From: Chloroflexota bacterium
Lineage (GTDB): Bacteria > Chloroflexota > Dehalococcoidia > Bin125
DNA: 64,000 nt
Direction of reading: 5' to 3'
Assembly: GCA_028875225.1 (NCBI GenBank)
Contig: JAPPFB010000025.1
Span: 50,604-114,603, forward strand
Below, piece by piece: positions 31,297 to 39,211 of this stretch (position 1 is its first letter; the number at the start of each line of letters is the position of its first letter). The position numbers and the translations under genes are program-made. A model generated the notes under the pieces. It did no database searches, was not told the DNA's origin, and saw nothing but the letters and a program-made list of their open reading frames with translations.

Positions 31297-32406
31297 TCAC
31301 CCGGTCAGAGCCACCAACTGAGCCGAGAGCATGCTGTTCAGGAGAGCCAATCTGACCGGCTTGATCTCGTTTTCGAACCTGATCAACTCAAGCTCCTCGA
31401 GATGTCCTAGAAGAGGGGCTCCCGTGTCTTCCAAGATCACTATCTTGCGACCATACTGAAGCGAAGCCGCTCCCAATAGGTAGTCGAGCTCTGACTTCCG
31501 ATTCACAGACTCGCGCTCGCCCCCCCCTGCGGCGGGATCCTCGCCGGCCGAGACGACGAAGATCGCACCAGAACATTGACGGATTTGCTCAGCAATCGCC
31601 TCTGGAACAGGTGATCCGGCCCCCCGCATGTCGCTTCCTATGACGTACGAGACATGCCACTGGTCAAGGATGCCTCTCAGTTCTTCAATCTGCCTTGCGT
31701 CTCCACTGTGGAAGATGAAGATTCGTGCCCCTTCGCTAGAGCCACCATGTGAGTCGACCGACGTCGGTGTCTGTCCAGATTCATTGCCGATCTTCTTGGC
31801 GCTGGGTGCCTCTTCCTCGGCGGGTGCATAGCTATGTGCCTCTGCCGCACCAGGTGATGCCTCTGACGACTGATGAGTCAATGTGCCTTCTAAGAACTCA
31901 TCTGCCTCTTCCAACGAAAACCGAAATCGAGTCGCGTTTCCGCGGCGGCCGAGCACCACCTCTCCAAGATCGGCACCTTGAGCAAGCTGAAAGAAGCACA
32001 GGACTTGGAGATTCAGTGTTGTCTCGGAATCTGCCACCTCTTCGCCGAAGTTCTCGTGCCAATGGGCAGCAACCTCTGGTGCCGAGAGGTAGTCTTCTCT
32101 GCGATTGACTACCCGCTCGACCACGGCCGCATATGGCGCGACATCCCTCACCGCCTCGCGTAACGCATTGCTCCGGTATGCCCCAGATTCTCGCTCCGCC
32201 AGTCGCCCGCGCTCGGTGATCTTGAGCTTGCCAGCAGTGTCTTCGATGAGTCCCCATGCCTTCAGTCCCGCTAGCTTCCGGCCGTCGAGGCGCTTCTTGT
32301 CCAACACAGCGCGTGCTTCAGCGAGCGTTGCCCCAGTTGGCTTCCTTGTCAGATACCCGCACACTGAATCAATGTCTTCGAGATTGGTCCGAACTGGTAA
32401 CGACAT
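31297..32406 (-). CDS. Winged-helix protein with C-terminal TIR-like domain
   Basis: 369 residues. Residues about 1-75 form a winged-helix-like region (YLTRKPTGATLAEARAVLDK, RKLAGLKAWGLIEDTAGKLKITERGRLAE) resembling DUF5343-type N-termini. Residues 80-175 are a second helical part, followed by a low-complexity Ser/Glu/Pro linker to about 225. Residues 228-369 match the TIR-like nucleotide-binding fold of PF10137/CAP12-like proteins: RIFIFHSGDARQIEELRGIL, AIFVVSAGED, and RKSELDYLLGAASLQYGRKIVIL, where Glu306 aligns with the NADase glutamate. The ORF track starts at 32484, but AGGAGG 5 nt before the ATG at 32406 fixes the start. Base composition is lower in GC than neighbours. Immune role is inferred. 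Confidence 0.75.
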   Translation of the reverse strand: MSLPVRTNLEDIDSVCGYLTRKPTGATLAEARAVLDKKRLDGRKLAGLKAWGLIEDTAGKLKITERGRLAERESGAYRSNALREAVRDVAPYAAVVERVVNRREDYLSAPEVAAHWHENFGEEVADSETTLNLQVLCFFQLAQGADLGEVVLGRRGNATRFRFSLEEADEFLEGTLTHQSSEASPGAAEAHSYAPAEEEAPSAKKIGNESGQTPTSVDSHGGSSEGARIFIFHSGDARQIEELRGILDQWHVSYVIGSDMRGAGSPVPEAIAEQIRQCSGAIFVVSAGEDPAAGGGERESVNRKSELDYLLGAASLQYGRKIVILEDTGAPLLGHLEELELIRFENEIKPVRLALLNSMLSAQLVALTG

Positions 32407-32431
32407 CGTCGCCTCCTTATCGATGCAGCAT

Positions 32432-32460
32432 AAGTTACGAGACATCAATAAAGATGTCAA
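32432..32460 (-). promoter_or_regulatory. Promoter with overlapping palindromic operator for the TIR-like gene
   Basis: On the minus strand a perfect -35 TTGACA (32455-32460) and TAACTT (32432-32437) are 17 bp apart, about 25 bp before the start codon. A perfect inverted repeat GACATC-n6-GATGTC (32441-32458) overlaps the -35 and the spacer, as an operator would. A run of ten G (32505-32514 on the plus strand) lies about 45 bp further upstream. Confidence 0.55.
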
Positions 32461-32952
32461 GACGCTCAGCAATGGGCTCGACATTCATACACAAACATAT
32501 GTGTGGGGGGGGGGCACTCATGCGGTTCGCCTCGCGCCGAAATCCATGTTGGACATCTCGCCAGATGGCTCCGCTCAACGAGCAGTGTCGGCAGGTGGGG
32601 GCGGGGGTCTGTTCGGTCAGTTCGGTCCGCACGTTTCTTCGCTGTCTTTTCCCCAGCCCCAACCGTCACCCCCGACACTTTCCTCACCAAAAGAACATCC
32701 GTCCGCATAGAATCACCCAACGACCCGAAACCGGAGACCCCAACATGCCCGCACCCCACCCAATCACCCAATCCGCAACCACCTGGATTCCCCAGGAATC
32801 ACCCGGATCCACCATGGCCAAACCCGCTCTCATCCGGACGAATCTGGACAAATCTGGACTGACCTGGATAGAGCGGCACGCAAAAGGCCGCAAAACCCAG
32901 TCAAAACCAGCGAAAACTGCCCAACCGCCCGTAATCTCGCCCCGAAACAGCC
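32461..32952. other. Non-coding stretch with G10 tract and 10-bp periodic repeats
   Basis: Between the TIR-like promoter and the VOC gene no ORF looks real in any frame. The stretch holds the G10 homopolymer (32505-32514) and four consecutive 10-bp units, CATCCGGACG, AATCTGGACA, AATCTGGACT and GACCTGGATA (32831-32870). The long plus-strand frame 32256-33098 crosses both flanking minus-strand genes and is not supported. Confidence 0.6.
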
Positions 32953-33339
32953 CTACGGCTCGATCAACCCGCAGATCGCTCCCGCCGGATCGCGAATCAC
33001 CGCGAACTTGCCCTCGCCCAGCTCCCTCGGCCCGTCCACGATCTCGCCGCCCAGCTCGGTCACCCGCGCCACGCTGGAATCGAGGTCCTCGACATTGATG
33101 TAGACCATCCACACCGGCGGGATGTTGGCGTTCACGCCCCGCGCGTGGCAGACGCCGCCGACCGCCGACTCGCCGTCCGGGCTCATCATCACGTAGTCGT
33201 CGTACTCGCCCATACTCAGCGGCTGCGACTGCCAGCCGGCCACCGCCGAATAGAAGTCGCGGACCTCCTCCGCATTGCCGACCGTCAGGTCCTGCCAGCC
33301 GATTCGCCCGGGCCGCTGATCGGGTGCGTCGTCGCTCAT
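32953..33339 (-). CDS. VOC-superfamily protein
   Basis: A 128-residue VOC protein of the YdcJ/AraC-glyoxalase-like group: GRIGWQDLTVGNAEEVRDFYSAVAGWQ, YVMMSPDGESAVGGVCHARG, NIPPVWMVYINVEDLDSSVARV and FAVIRDPAGAICGLIEP. The ORF extends to 33429, but that part runs through the tRNA-Ala gene, so the ATG at 33339 (MSDDAPDQRP) is the start. The substrate is unknown. Confidence 0.85.
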   Translation of the reverse strand: MSDDAPDQRPGRIGWQDLTVGNAEEVRDFYSAVAGWQSQPLSMGEYDDYVMMSPDGESAVGGVCHARGVNANIPPVWMVYINVEDLDSSVARVTELGGEIVDGPRELGEGKFAVIRDPAGAICGLIEP

Positions 33340-33368
33340 CGGTCGTCCCAACTGCTGAAAATCCGGGG

Positions 33369-33444
33369 TGGTGGAGCCGAGGGGATTCGAACCCCTGACC
33401 TCTGCCGTGCAAGGGCAGCGCTCTCCCAACTGAGCTACGGCCCC
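33369..33444 (-). tRNA. tRNA-Ala (anticodon TGC), CCA encoded
   Basis: The minus strand reads GGGGCCGTAGCTCAGTTGGG, anticodon arm CTGCC-CTTGCAC-GGCAG with anticodon TGC, T arm AGGGGTTCGAATCCCCT, acceptor CGGCTCC, discriminator A and encoded CCA. It is 76 nt and lies between the VOC gene and cobU. Confidence 0.97.
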
Positions 33445-33462
33445 GGAAATCTCAGCCTAACG

Positions 33463-34011
33463 CTACGCGCCCGAATCCCGGCTCAGCGCCTTCAGATTCA
33501 GCGGCAGCCCCGCCGCCACGAACCAGACCTCGTCCGCCGCCGAGGCCAGCAGCTGGTTCGCCCGACCCAGCAGGTCGGCATAGTCGCGGCCCAGCTGCGT
33601 CATCGGCACAATCCCCAGCCCGACCTCGTTGCTCACCACGATCCAAGACGCCTCCTGTTCGCCGAACAGATCGAGCAACCAGCTCACCTCAGGCAGCACA
33701 TCCCGCGCGTCCTCCGCGTGCATCATGTTGCTCACCCAAAGCGTCAGGCAATCAAGCAACACGATGTCGTACTCCGACACGACCGGCCGCAGCGCCCCGA
33801 CCAGATCCAGCGGCTCTTCCAGCGTGTCCCACTCCGCCGGCCGGTCGGCCTGGTGGCGGCGAATCCGAGCCGCCATATCGCCATCCCCCGCCTCCGCCGT
33901 CGCGACGAACAGCACCCGCCCATCCCGCCCGCGGTTCTGCGCCAACCGCTGCGCATACGTGCTCTTGCCCGCCCGCCGGCCGCCCAGGATTAGGCTCAGC
34001 GACTTGCCCAT
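33463..34011 (-). CDS. cobU: Adenosylcobinamide kinase / adenosylcobinamide-phosphate guanylyltransferase
   Basis: A bifunctional enzyme of nucleotide-loop assembly that phosphorylates adenosylcobinamide and adds GMP. Residues 8-15 carry the P-loop GGRRAGKS (family form GGxRSGKS). The guanylylation region RIRRHQADRPAEWDTLEEPLDL contains the expected His, and DIVLLDCLTLWVSNMM and WIVVSNEVGLGIVPMTQLGRDYADLLG follow. It has 182 residues, normal length. It is the last gene of the riboswitch-led operon, 3 bp after cobC. Confidence 0.95.
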   Translation of the reverse strand: MGKSLSLILGGRRAGKSTYAQRLAQNRGRDGRVLFVATAEAGDGDMAARIRRHQADRPAEWDTLEEPLDLVGALRPVVSEYDIVLLDCLTLWVSNMMHAEDARDVLPEVSWLLDLFGEQEASWIVVSNEVGLGIVPMTQLGRDYADLLGRANQLLASAADEVWFVAAGLPLNLKALSRDSGA

Positions 34012-34014
34012 GCG

Positions 34015-34674
34015 CTACTCCTCCATCGACTCCAGGTGGCTCGTGTCGTTCCACAGGTGAAGCACTCCCGAGCCATCGAATCCGCGCACAATTGAGAGGC
34101 TGGCGGTGTTCACATGTACCCGCCAGAAGTACTCGGCGGGCAGATCCAACAAGCAGACGAGCAACGCGCGAAGGCTCCCACCGTGGGCGACGACCAACAG
34201 ATTGTCCCCCTCGCCGTGACGCAGCAGCGCCCGCTCATGGAATCGGCGGACCCGTTCAATCACGTCGTAGGCATTCTCTCCGCCCGGTCCGGCGAAATCC
34301 TCATTCCGGCCCTGCAAGCGGCGCTCCAGTCGCTCGGGAGCCTGCGCCTCAATCTCGGCAATCGTCAAGCCCTCCCACTCGCCGTAGGCAAACTCGCGCA
34401 GTTCCGGCGTCGGCTCGATCTCACAGCCGGACCCGGAGGTGATGAGTTCGGCGGTCTGCATTGTGCGCGAGAGGTCGCTGGCATACGCCGCAGTGAACGG
34501 CGCGTCGCTGAGCCGGTTGCCGAGTGCCGCAGCCTGAGCCCGTCCGTGCTCATTCAGGGGAATGTCGACCTGCCCCTGAATCCGGCCCGTCCGGTTCCAC
34601 TCCGTCTCGCCGTGACGCACCAGGTACCAGGTACAGCCCTCATCCCGGCGAACAGAGACCTGTCGCTGACTCAT
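34015..34674 (-). CDS. cobC: Histidine phosphatase, probable alpha-ribazole-5'-phosphate phosphatase
   Basis: RHG phosphatase fold: TWYLVRHGETEWNRTGRIQGQVDIPLN with the phosphohistidine, SDLSRTMQTAELI, ELREFAYGEWEG and the second His in LLVVAHGGSLRALL. The fold alone does not distinguish CobC from phosphoglycerate mutase-like enzymes; the position between cobS and cobU supports removal of the phosphate from alpha-ribazole phosphate or cobalamin phosphate. AGGAG with 5 nt spacing favours the ATG at 34674 over the GTG at 34689. Confidence 0.88.
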   Translation of the reverse strand: MSQRQVSVRRDEGCTWYLVRHGETEWNRTGRIQGQVDIPLNEHGRAQAAALGNRLSDAPFTAAYASDLSRTMQTAELITSGSGCEIEPTPELREFAYGEWEGLTIAEIEAQAPERLERRLQGRNEDFAGPGGENAYDVIERVRRFHERALLRHGEGDNLLVVAHGGSLRALLVCLLDLPAEYFWRVHVNTASLSIVRGFDGSGVLHLWNDTSHLESMEE

Positions 34675-34682
34675 CGGCGCTC

Positions 34683-35444
34683 CTACCACAACGCCGAATC
34701 GAACAGCCCGGGCAACGCCGGCGCCAGCGCAACGCCGAGAATCAACGCCGACACTTCACCCAGCTCATTGACCGCTCCATACGTGTCGCCGGTCATGCCG
34801 CCCAGCCTGGAGGCCATCCAACGTCCAACTCCGAGCGCAACTATTGTCACGCCGCCGAACAGCACCAGTCCGCCCGGACCGAGAAACATCCCTGCCGCCA
34901 GTGCTGCAGTCAAAAGTCCAACGCCAATCTGCCACCATCGCCCGCCTTCCTGGAACGAGGAACCCAGCCCCTGCTGCCGGACATACGGGAAAACCGCCAT
35001 CGTCGCCAGCATGCCAAACCTCGACAGGCAGGGAAACACCAGCAACAGCCCGATCCTCGCGGCATCCGGTGTGCTCGCCAGCAGGCTCCACTTGGTCACA
35101 ATCAACGCCGCCCCGCCAATCACCGCGAACGCGCCGACATGCGTATCGCGCAAGATGCGCAACCGATCCTCAGCCGTGTATCCGCCGAACAGACCGTCGC
35201 AGCAGTCGAGGAATCCCTCGGTGTGCAACGCGCGGGTCAGGATCAGCAGCGCCGCGACAAGGAGTGCTCCGACGACGATTGCCGGCAACCCCTCGCGCGC
35301 CGCCGCGTCCAGCCCGACCAGCGCCGCGCCCAGGGCGAGGCCAACCAGCGGAAACCATGCCCGCGTTGTGCTTGTGGGCGTCTCGCCCGGCGATGTGACC
35401 GGAAGGATGGTGAGGAACCCGAACGCGTGCCGCAGACTCCTCAC
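34683..35444 (-). CDS. cobS: Adenosylcobinamide-GDP ribazoletransferase
   Basis: An integral membrane enzyme joining adenosylcobinamide-GDP with alpha-ribazole. Family marks are LRHAFGFLTILPV, a membrane-rich body, and RALHTEGFLDCCDGLFGGYTAEDRLRILRDTHVGAFAVIGG with the DxxDG-type active region. It has 253 residues. The GTG start overlaps the cobT stop (GTGA), indicating coupling. Confidence 0.95.
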   Translation of the reverse strand: MRSLRHAFGFLTILPVTSPGETPTSTTRAWFPLVGLALGAALVGLDAAAREGLPAIVVGALLVAALLILTRALHTEGFLDCCDGLFGGYTAEDRLRILRDTHVGAFAVIGGAALIVTKWSLLASTPDAARIGLLLVFPCLSRFGMLATMAVFPYVRQQGLGSSFQEGGRWWQIGVGLLTAALAAGMFLGPGGLVLFGGVTIVALGVGRWMASRLGGMTGDTYGAVNELGEVSALILGVALAPALPGLFDSALW

Positions 35445-36520
35445 TGGACCTGGCCGCCATTGTGGCTCGACTCGGAGTCCGAGACGCCGGCCTCCGCGAA
35501 CGTGGCCATCTCATTCAGACTGGCCGCCGCCGCATCGACGATGCCCATCGCCAACACCGCCCCCGTGCCTTCCCCGAGCCGCATGTCGAGCTCGAGCAGC
35601 GGTTTGAGTCCCAGATGTTCCAGCGCGACGCCGTGGCCGCGTTCCGCAGAACGGTGACCGGCGATCAGATAGTCCCGGCTCAGCGGCACGATCGCCTGCG
35701 CGATCAACGCCGCCGCAGCCGTGATGAACCCGTCCAGGACAACCGGCGTCCGTCGAGAGGCCGCGCCCAGCACGACGCCTGCCAGGACCCCTATCTCGAA
35801 CCCGCCCAGTGTGCGCAGCACGTCCACACCATCGGTCGGGTCGGGCTGGTTGACATCGATGGCCCGCGTCACCACGGCAATCTTGCTCGCGAGCTGCTCG
35901 TCGCTGCGAGACGCGCCTCGACCCGTCACCGCTTCCGGCGGACGGCCACAGAGCACCGACACAATCGCGGCGGCAGAGGTCGTGTTGCCGATCCCCATCT
36001 CTCCAATGCCGATGACGTCGTCATACGCCGCGGCGGCGCGTGCAATCTTGGCCCCCGCGTCAAGCGCCGCCTCTGCCTGTTCCAGGCTCATCGCCGGCCC
36101 TTCGGCAATGTTCTCCGTTCCGAATCCGAGACGCACCGAGACCAACGAGTCGGACGGTCCCACCGGCACGGCGACGCCCGCGTCAACGATGGTCAGCTCG
36201 ACCCCTGCGCGCTGTGCAAACACATTGACCGCCGCCCCGCCTTCGAGGAAGTTCTGCACCATCTGCGCCGTGACCTCCTGCGGATAGCTGCTCACGCCGC
36301 TCGACGCGACACCGTGGTCGCCGGCCGCGAGGATGAGCTGCTTGCGGTAGGCGCGCGGCCGCTCGTCGCCCTGCATCCCGGCCAGCAGGATCGAGAGCTC
36401 TTCCAGCCGTCCCAGGCTGCCGGGCGGCTTCGTCAGTTGCCGCTGGCGCCGCTCCGCCGCAGCCATCGCTTCGCGATCAAGCGGTTCGATGATCCGCAGA
36501 ATGTCGTCGAGCATGATCAT
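35441..36520 (-). CDS. cobT: Nicotinate-nucleotide:dimethylbenzimidazole phosphoribosyltransferase
   Basis: It makes alpha-ribazole phosphate, activating the lower ligand of B12. It has 359 residues: RQLTKPPGSLGRLEELSILLAGMQ, LILAAGDHGVASSGVSSYPQEVTAQMVQNFL, GEMGIGNTTSAAAIVSVL and AGHRSAERGHGVALEHLGLKPLLELDMRLGEGTGA, with the catalytic Glu in the last block. Normal length. It lies between cobO and cobS in the operon. Confidence 0.97.
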   Translation of the reverse strand: MIMLDDILRIIEPLDREAMAAAERRQRQLTKPPGSLGRLEELSILLAGMQGDERPRAYRKQLILAAGDHGVASSGVSSYPQEVTAQMVQNFLEGGAAVNVFAQRAGVELTIVDAGVAVPVGPSDSLVSVRLGFGTENIAEGPAMSLEQAEAALDAGAKIARAAAAYDDVIGIGEMGIGNTTSAAAIVSVLCGRPPEAVTGRGASRSDEQLASKIAVVTRAIDVNQPDPTDGVDVLRTLGGFEIGVLAGVVLGAASRRTPVVLDGFITAAAALIAQAIVPLSRDYLIAGHRSAERGHGVALEHLGLKPLLELDMRLGEGTGAVLAMGIVDAAAASLNEMATFAEAGVSDSESSHNGGQVQ

Positions 36521-36538
36521 CTGAACGGCCCGCGCTCT

Positions 36539-37120
36539 CTAGAACTCGATCCCTGGCTGCGCCTTGATTCCCTGCTCTTCGTATGGATGTTTGATCAGCT
36601 TCATCTCCGTGACCAGGTCCGCAAAATCGATCAGCTCCTGCGGCGCGTAGCGACCGGTGATAATCACGTGCATGGACTCAGGCCGACGCCGCAGTGTGTC
36701 GATCACGTCCTCAACCGCAATCCACCCGTAGTGCATCGCATAGGTGAACTCGTCCAGCACGATGATGTCCTCGTCGCCGTGCAGGATCGCCTCCCGGCAT
36801 CGCTTCCACTGCTCAATCGCCAGCGCTGTGGTTTCGTCCATGTCTTTGGACAGCCAGGTGAAGCCGTCGCCGAGCGACTCGATCTCCAGGCCAATCTTCT
36901 GCGCGGCCCGATGCTCGCCGAACCTCGCGGTCGAGTGCTTGATGAACTGGAACATGCGCACATTGAAGTCGCGTCCCCAGGCGCGGAAGAGCACTCCGAG
37001 CGCCGCCGTGGTCTTGCCCTTGCCATCGCCCGTATTGACGATCACCAGTCCCTGTCGGCGTCGAGGACCGACAGTTGCGGGCGTCGTCGGGCGATCGCTC
37101 GGGTCGTTAGCGGGCGGCAC
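36539..37120 (-). CDS. cobO: Corrinoid adenosyltransferase (BtuR/CobO type)
   Basis: It transfers the adenosyl group from ATP to the Co(I) corrinoid. GLVIVNTGDGKGKTTAALGVLFRAWG contains the P-loop variant of this family; FIKHSTARFGEH, EDIIVLDEFTYAMHYGWI and HVIITGRYAPQELIDFADLVTEMK follow. The ORF opens at 37222, but a GAGG 6 nt before GTG 37120 and the typical length of 193 residues favour that start, which overlaps the end of btuD by 14 bp. Confidence 0.94.
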   Translation of the reverse strand: MPPANDPSDRPTTPATVGPRRRQGLVIVNTGDGKGKTTAALGVLFRAWGRDFNVRMFQFIKHSTARFGEHRAAQKIGLEIESLGDGFTWLSKDMDETTALAIEQWKRCREAILHGDEDIIVLDEFTYAMHYGWIAVEDVIDTLRRRPESMHVIITGRYAPQELIDFADLVTEMKLIKHPYEEQGIKAQPGIEF

Positions 37121-38009
37121 TGGTCGCCTCACTCGCTCCGACCGGCGTCGATGCTGTGGACAGGGCTGAAACCGATTCCTGAGCGATTCCAGGCTCTGTC
37201 GCAGGATTTCCCGCTGGCGCAATCAAGCTCACCGCCAGCGCGCCGGTCACCGGTTCTCGATAGATCGCCGACTCGACGCCGAACGCCAATTCGATCATCT
37301 CTGGCGTCAGCACGTCCTCAGGGAGACCATCCGCCATGACACGTCCCTCTGCGAGCAGGACCAACCGATCGCAGAACCGAGCCGCCAGGTTGAGATCGTG
37401 AATCGCCGCAATGGCCGTCAAGCCGTCGTCGACCAGCTGGCGGACCAATGTCAGGATCTTCAATTGGTGGAGGATGTCGAGGTTCGAGGTCGGTTCGTCG
37501 AGCAGCAGGATCTGCGGCTGTTGCGCCACGGCGCGGGCGAGAAAGACGCGTTGGCGCTCTCCCCCCGACAATGTCTCGATCGTGCGGGTTTCGAACTGGT
37601 CGGTTTCTGTCAGGCGCATCGCCTGCCGAGCAATTCGATCGTCGGCCGAACCCTCGACCTGGAAGCGGCCCAGATGGGGATAGCGGCCCATGAGCACGAG
37701 TTCGAAGGCGGTGAAGCCCTGCGTGTACGGCGCAATCTGCGGCACCAATGCCAGGAGCTCGGCGACATCCCTCGTTGGCAAAGATTTCAGATCCGCGCCG
37801 TGAAGCGAAACCGAGCCTTCCTGACAGCTCAGCACGTTCGAGACTGCTCGCAGCAACGTCGACTTTCCCGCGCCGTTCGGACCGATCAGCCCGACAAACT
37901 GGCCCGGGTCCGCGCTGACATCGACTTGGTCCAGCAGTGTCGCCGCTTCGACGCTGAAGCTCAGCGACCGGGCCTCGACCGCTGGGATCCGGCCATTGCG
38001 CTCACTCAT
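37107..38009 (-). CDS. btuD: Corrinoid ABC transporter ATP-binding protein (BtuD-like)
   Basis: An ATPase of the FecCD-type importer. Walker A GLIGPNGAGKSTLLRAV, Q-loop LVPQIAPYTQGFTAFELVLMGRYPHLG, signature LSGGERQRVFLARAVAQ, Walker B ILLLDEPTSNLDI and the switch His in IAAIHDLNLAARF are complete. The C-terminal 60 residues are a variable tail. The ATG at 38009 has GAGGAG 6 nt upstream, better than the TTG at 38015. Cobalamin specificity is inferred from the riboswitch and the cob genes; iron-siderophore transporters share this fold. Confidence 0.92.
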   Translation of the reverse strand: MSERNGRIPAVEARSLSFSVEAATLLDQVDVSADPGQFVGLIGPNGAGKSTLLRAVSNVLSCQEGSVSLHGADLKSLPTRDVAELLALVPQIAPYTQGFTAFELVLMGRYPHLGRFQVEGSADDRIARQAMRLTETDQFETRTIETLSGGERQRVFLARAVAQQPQILLLDEPTSNLDILHQLKILTLVRQLVDDGLTAIAAIHDLNLAARFCDRLVLLAEGRVMADGLPEDVLTPEMIELAFGVESAIYREPVTGALAVSLIAPAGNPATEPGIAQESVSALSTASTPVGASEATSAAR

Positions 38010-38033
38010 TGACAACTCCTCGCAATCGCCCGC

Positions 38034-39107
38034 TCACAGCGAGTAGACCTGTCGCTTGTTCTTGATCAACAGGAAGATGAAGAACGGCGCGCCGACGAAC
38101 GCCGTCAGAATGCCCACACGGAACTCGGCCGGCTGGATCACGGTCCGCGCCACCGTGTCGGCCAGGATCACGAAGGCAGCGCCGCCGAGCGCGCTCATCG
38201 GGATCAGGACACGATTGTCCGGTCCCAGGATCAGGCGCAGGGTGTGCGGCACTACCAGTCCCACAAATGCGATGGTTCCGCTGACTGCCACCGCCGCCCC
38301 GGTGGCCAGGGCAGCGGCGAGCAGCATCGTCAGACGAGTCGCGCCGACCCGCACGCCCATCGAACGGGCTTCATCGTCACCCAGCATCAGCAGGTTCAGA
38401 TCACGGGCCAGCAACAGCAACACCGCCGTGCTGCCCAGGATCAGCGGACCGGCAATCCGCACGTGCTCCCATGATCGAGCGTCCAACCCGCCGACCAGCC
38501 AGAACAGGATCTCGCGCAGCGCCGCATTGTCCGGCAGGACGATGATGATCGCCGAGACGATCGCGCCCAGGAACGCATTGACCGCGACGCCCGCCAGCAG
38601 CAGCGTCGCCATTGAGAAGTGTCCCCCCACCACGGCCACTCCGTAGACCAGGAGCGCTGCGCCCATCGCGCCGACAAAGGCGAACACGGGCAATGCCAGA
38701 AAGAAGAGCCCCGTCAGCCCGGCGGCGATTGCGACGACGGCGCCCAGCGCTCCTCCGGCCGAGACGCCAATGATGCCCGGGTCGGCCATCGGATTGCGGA
38801 ACAGGCCCTGCATTGCCGCTCCGGCGACGCCGAGGGCCATGCCCACTGCGGTTGCGACGACGATTCTGGGCAGGCGGATCTGGTCAATCACGAGCTGCTC
38901 GGTGCGGCTGAACTCGGGCACGTCGAATCCGATCGCCGACAGCGCGATCCAGGCAACGTGACTGACCGGAACGTCAACCGGTCCCAGGCTCAGCGAGATC
39001 AGACCGATGACCAGGACGAGCAACAGCAGGAGCGACAGACCAAGCGCCAGCCGCGTGGTCACGCCCATCTGTCGGTAGCCGCGCAATGATTGGATGCCCG
39101 AGAGCAA
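38034..39107 (-). CDS. btuC: Corrinoid ABC transporter permease (BtuC/FecCD family)
   Basis: A polytopic permease with about ten TM helices. RLPRIVVATAVGMALGVAGAAMQGLFRNPMADPGIIGVSAGGALGAV and GTIAFVGLVVPHTLRLILGPDNRVLIPMSALGGAAFVILADTVAR are FecCD hallmarks. The ORF runs to a GTG at 39206, next to the riboswitch. A GGAGG with 7 nt spacing points to the TTG at 39107 as start; an ATG at 39068 is also possible. No substrate-binding protein (btuF) gene is in the window, so it must come from elsewhere. First gene of the seven-gene operon. Confidence 0.92.
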   Translation of the reverse strand: MLSGIQSLRGYRQMGVTTRLALGLSLLLLLVLVIGLISLSLGPVDVPVSHVAWIALSAIGFDVPEFSRTEQLVIDQIRLPRIVVATAVGMALGVAGAAMQGLFRNPMADPGIIGVSAGGALGAVVAIAAGLTGLFFLALPVFAFVGAMGAALLVYGVAVVGGHFSMATLLLAGVAVNAFLGAIVSAIIIVLPDNAALREILFWLVGGLDARSWEHVRIAGPLILGSTAVLLLLARDLNLLMLGDDEARSMGVRVGATRLTMLLAAALATGAAVAVSGTIAFVGLVVPHTLRLILGPDNRVLIPMSALGGAAFVILADTVARTVIQPAEFRVGILTAFVGAPFFIFLLIKNKRQVYSL

Positions 39108-39114
39108 GGAAACG

Positions 39115-39136
39115 CCTCCAGCGGCTCCGCTGGAGG
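39115..39136 (-). promoter_or_regulatory. Shine-Dalgarno-sequestering hairpin (riboswitch expression platform)
   Basis: The minus strand contains a perfect 9-bp hairpin CCTCCAGCG-gagc-CGCTGGAGG whose 3' arm ends in the GGAGG used by the TTG start at 39107. It lies about 75 nt after the cobalamin aptamer. This is the expected layout of a translation-repressing expression platform. Confidence 0.65.
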
Positions 39137-39211
39137 ATTGGTATTCGACCTGCTCGGAACGTGCGCCCGGAGATCGAGGGACCTCTCTGAAGCGGAGAGT
39201 TGTCACCTCTC

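Noticed and set aside
32831-32870. Four 10-bp units (for example AATCTGGACA) considered as a CRISPR or iteron array
   Set aside because: Units are too short and without spacers for CRISPR; no replication gene is nearby for iterons. Kept only as a note.
32256-33098. 280-aa plus-strand ORF across the TIR-gene 5' end and the VOC gene
   Set aside because: It crosses both flanking genes' ends and the G10 run, is low in complexity and has no SD.
35462-37339. 625-aa plus-strand ORF opposite cobT/cobO
   Set aside because: Antisense shadow; the minus-strand proteins are complete and coupled.
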